DNA of 64,000 nt from Lachnospiraceae bacterium (lineage in GTDB: Bacteria > Bacillota > Clostridia > Lachnospirales > Lachnospiraceae), in assembly GCA_020860755.1 (NCBI GenBank), contig JAJBTQ010000031.1, positions 1-64,000 on the forward strand, in the 5' to 3' direction. The notes below the pieces were generated by a model. The model saw only the letters and a list, made by a program, of their open reading frames with translations, was not told where the DNA came from and did not search any database. The position numbers and the translations under genes were made by a program. Numbering within the stretch: position 1 is the stretch's first letter; the number at the start of each line of letters is the position of its first letter. This document shows positions 62,281-64,000 of this stretch, in pieces.

Positions 62281-63480
62281 ATGACAATTCAAATGCTTCA
62301 CACACCGGATGGCGTGCGGGATATTTACCGGGATGAATATGACAGAAAACATGTACTGGAAGAGCGGATCGATCAGACGATGAAGTCCTTCGGGTATCAC
62401 CCGATCCAAACTCCCACGTTTGAATATTTCGATATCTTCGGCAGCGAGATCGGAACAACGCCCTCTCAGGATCTGTATAAGTTTTTGGACCGTGACGGGA
62501 ATACGCTTGCCCTTCGCCCTGATTTCACCCCTTCCATCGCACGATGCGCCGCAAAATATTATATGGATGATAATATCCCTGTCCGTTTCTGTTATAACGG
62601 AAGCACGTTTACCAACAGCAGCAGTTATCAGGGATATTTAAGGGAGACGACCCAGTCCGGCGCTGAGATGATAGGAGACGGGTCTGTATCAGCGGATGCG
62701 GAGATGATCGCTTTGATCGTTGAGATCCTGCGGTCAGCCGGATTACATGAGTTTCAGGTGAGTGTCGGACATGTGGATTTCTTAAAAGGTCTGTTTGAGG
62801 TATCACATCTCGGCGAAGAGGTGGAGGAGAAGATTCGGACACTGCTCTTAAACCGCAATTTTTACGGTGTGGAGGATCTGATCGCCTCTTCCGGATTAAA
62901 CGATGATCTCATCTGGCTGTTCGGTCTCTTAAAGGATGTGATGCTTACAAAAGATAAGCTTCAGGAGGCCGGGAAGCGTGCGGAAGCGTATCCGATGATC
63001 TCTGCAGCACTGCGCCGCCTGGAACAGTTGGAAGATCTCCTTCGCGTTTATGGGGTGGAGCAGTATGTGTTCTATGAGATGGCTATGGTTCCCAAGCTCC
63101 ACTATTATACCGGGATCATCTTTTCCGCTTATACATTTGGAAGCGGGGAGGCAGTCGTAAAGGGAGGCCGTTATGACAACCTTCTCTCCGCGTTTGGAAA
63201 GTCTGCTCCCGCCATTGGCTTTGCTGTTGTGATCGAGAATCTGCTGAATGCGCTGCAGAGGCAGAATATCCGGATCCCATGTGAGGACGATACGATATGG
63301 ATCGTTTACTGCCCGGAGAGGCAGGCGGATGCGATCGCGGAGGCCAAAAAGATGCGGGAGAACGGAGAGAGTGTGGAGCTTATGCTTCTTGATGAAACAA
63401 ACACAAAGGATATTTATCAGCGTTATGCCGAACAGTATCGCGTAAGCGAAATCAGATTTTATACCGGGGAGGAAGCATGA
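62281..63480 (+). CDS. hisZ: ATP phosphoribosyltransferase regulatory subunit
   Basis: HisZ is a catalytically inactive HisRS paralogue that activates short-form HisG. The 399-residue protein has class II synthetase-like motifs (GYHPIQTPTFEYFDIF, LALRPDFTPSIAR, YTGIIFSAYTFGSG, VVKGGRYDNLLSAFGK) and lacks the HisRS anticodon-binding domain architecture. GGAGGAG precedes the ATG. It starts the his operon; its stop overlaps the hisG start (ATGA). Confidence 0.94.
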   Translation: MTIQMLHTPDGVRDIYRDEYDRKHVLEERIDQTMKSFGYHPIQTPTFEYFDIFGSEIGTTPSQDLYKFLDRDGNTLALRPDFTPSIARCAAKYYMDDNIPVRFCYNGSTFTNSSSYQGYLRETTQSGAEMIGDGSVSADAEMIALIVEILRSAGLHEFQVSVGHVDFLKGLFEVSHLGEEVEEKIRTLLLNRNFYGVEDLIASSGLNDDLIWLFGLLKDVMLTKDKLQEAGKRAEAYPMISAALRRLEQLEDLLRVYGVEQYVFYEMAMVPKLHYYTGIIFSAYTFGSGEAVVKGGRYDNLLSAFGKSAPAIGFAVVIENLLNALQRQNIRIPCEDDTIWIVYCPERQADAIAEAKKMRENGESVELMLLDETNTKDIYQRYAEQYRVSEIRFYTGEEA

Positions 63481-64000
63481 GATATTTAACATTCGCACTG
63501 GGAAAAGGTCGTCTCGCCAACTCCGCGCTGGATCTGTTTTCAAAAGTTGGGATCACCTGTGATGAGATGAGAGAGGGAAATTCCAGAAAACTGATCTTTG
63601 AAAACGAAGATCAAAAGCTCAGGTTTTTCCTTGCCAAGAGCCCGGATGTACCGACCTATGTGGAGTACGGAGCAGCCGATATTGGCATTGTGGGTCGGGA
63701 TACCATTCTGGAAGAAGGACGAAACATTTATGAAGTATTGGATCTCGGGTTTGGCAGCTGTCGTATGTGTGTCTGCGGACCTGCATCGGCAGCCGACCTC
63801 TTAACACACCACGAACAGATCCGCGTGGCGACCAAGTACCCCAGGATCGCGAAGGATTATTTTTACAATGAAAAGTACCAGACGGTGGAGATTATTAAGT
63901 TAAACGGTTCGGTTGAGCTTGGAACTATGGTAGGCTTGGCAGACTTGATCGTGGATATTGTCGAGACAGGATCCACACTTGCGCAAAACGGGCTGACCGT
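63477..64000 (+). CDS. hisG: ATP phosphoribosyltransferase, short form (3' end outside the window)
   Basis: HisG catalyses the first step of histidine synthesis. The frame starts at the ATG at 63477 inside the hisZ stop and stays open to the window edge (174 codons). It reads MRYLTFALGKGRLANSALDL, YGAADIGIVGRDTILEEG, RVATKYPRIAKDYF and DLIVDIVETGSTLAQNGL, the PRPP-binding signature. The short form needs HisZ, which is encoded immediately upstream. Confidence 0.95.
   Translation, partial: MRYLTFALGKGRLANSALDLFSKVGITCDEMREGNSRKLIFENEDQKLRFFLAKSPDVPTYVEYGAADIGIVGRDTILEEGRNIYEVLDLGFGSCRMCVCGPASAADLLTHHEQIRVATKYPRIAKDYFYNEKYQTVEIIKLNGSVELGTMVGLADLIVDIVETGSTLAQNGLT

Overview
The window is a stretch of chromosome from a Gram-positive anaerobe, most likely a butyrate-producing, spore-forming member of the Clostridia (Lachnospiraceae-like). 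The assignment rests on four things: the housekeeping gene order (infB-rbfA-nrnA-truB-ribF-rpsO-pnp, ispH-rpsA, ruvAB-zapA, yicC-gmk-rpoZ-rimO-pgsA, rsmD-coaD); strong AGGAGG ribosome sites and canonical TTGACA/TATAAT promoters; energy genes typical of gut butyrate producers (butyryl-CoA:acetate CoA-transferase, Rnf complex, membrane pyrophosphatase, trimeric-type [FeFe] hydrogenase); and the sporulation gene pair ytfI/ytfJ. No tRNA, rRNA, CRISPR array, prophage or insertion sequence was recognised.

Layout. 1-8078: translation and RNA-metabolism operon, with an S15 autoregulatory leader before rpsO. 8251-11737: membrane pyrophosphatase facing the CoA-transferase gene. 11945-17263: scpA, a pair of structured repeats, scpB, a broken DUF1097 gene, a HI0933-type flavoprotein, cmk and ispH. 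17244-19094: rpsA with a huge Ala/Glu tail. 19207-20288: a frameshifted YprB-type nuclease gene. 20494-26097: rnfCDGEAB plus a DUF896 gene. 26173-29269 (minus): a putative redox/H2-sensing module (DRTGG proteins, HATPase protein, sensory-type hydrogenase-like protein, PHP protein), divergent from 29534-34558 (plus): the NADH-linked [FeFe] hydrogenase operon. 34626-40917: araD, an L,D-transpeptidase, miaB, a NusG-II protein, ruvAB and zapA. 40914-44259: a U32 peptidase remnant, then ftsW-like and PBP genes that overlap out of frame by 326 bp. 44362-46399: a broken Nudix gene, an unknown gene, ytfI-like and ytfJ. 46472-50995: rpmB, an Asp23 protein, fakA and recG. 51022-53496 (minus): rqcH and a lipoprotein. 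53697-62143: nucleotide, ribosome, lipid and CoA housekeeping genes. 62281-64000: start of the his operon (hisZ, hisG cut by the window end).

How they work together. But makes butyrate and acetyl-CoA. Rnf couples reduced ferredoxin and NAD to an ion gradient. The HppA pyrophosphatase also pumps ions. HydABC links NADH and ferredoxin to H2, and the divergent sensor-like module is well placed to report redox or H2 state to it. A second theme is in-frame tandem repeats that lengthen disordered protein tails (infB 24 bp, rnfE 39 bp, ftsW/PBP 21 bp, rpsA Ala/Glu). A third is gene decay: four genes (DUF1097, yprB, U32, Nudix) are interrupted by stops or frameshifts.
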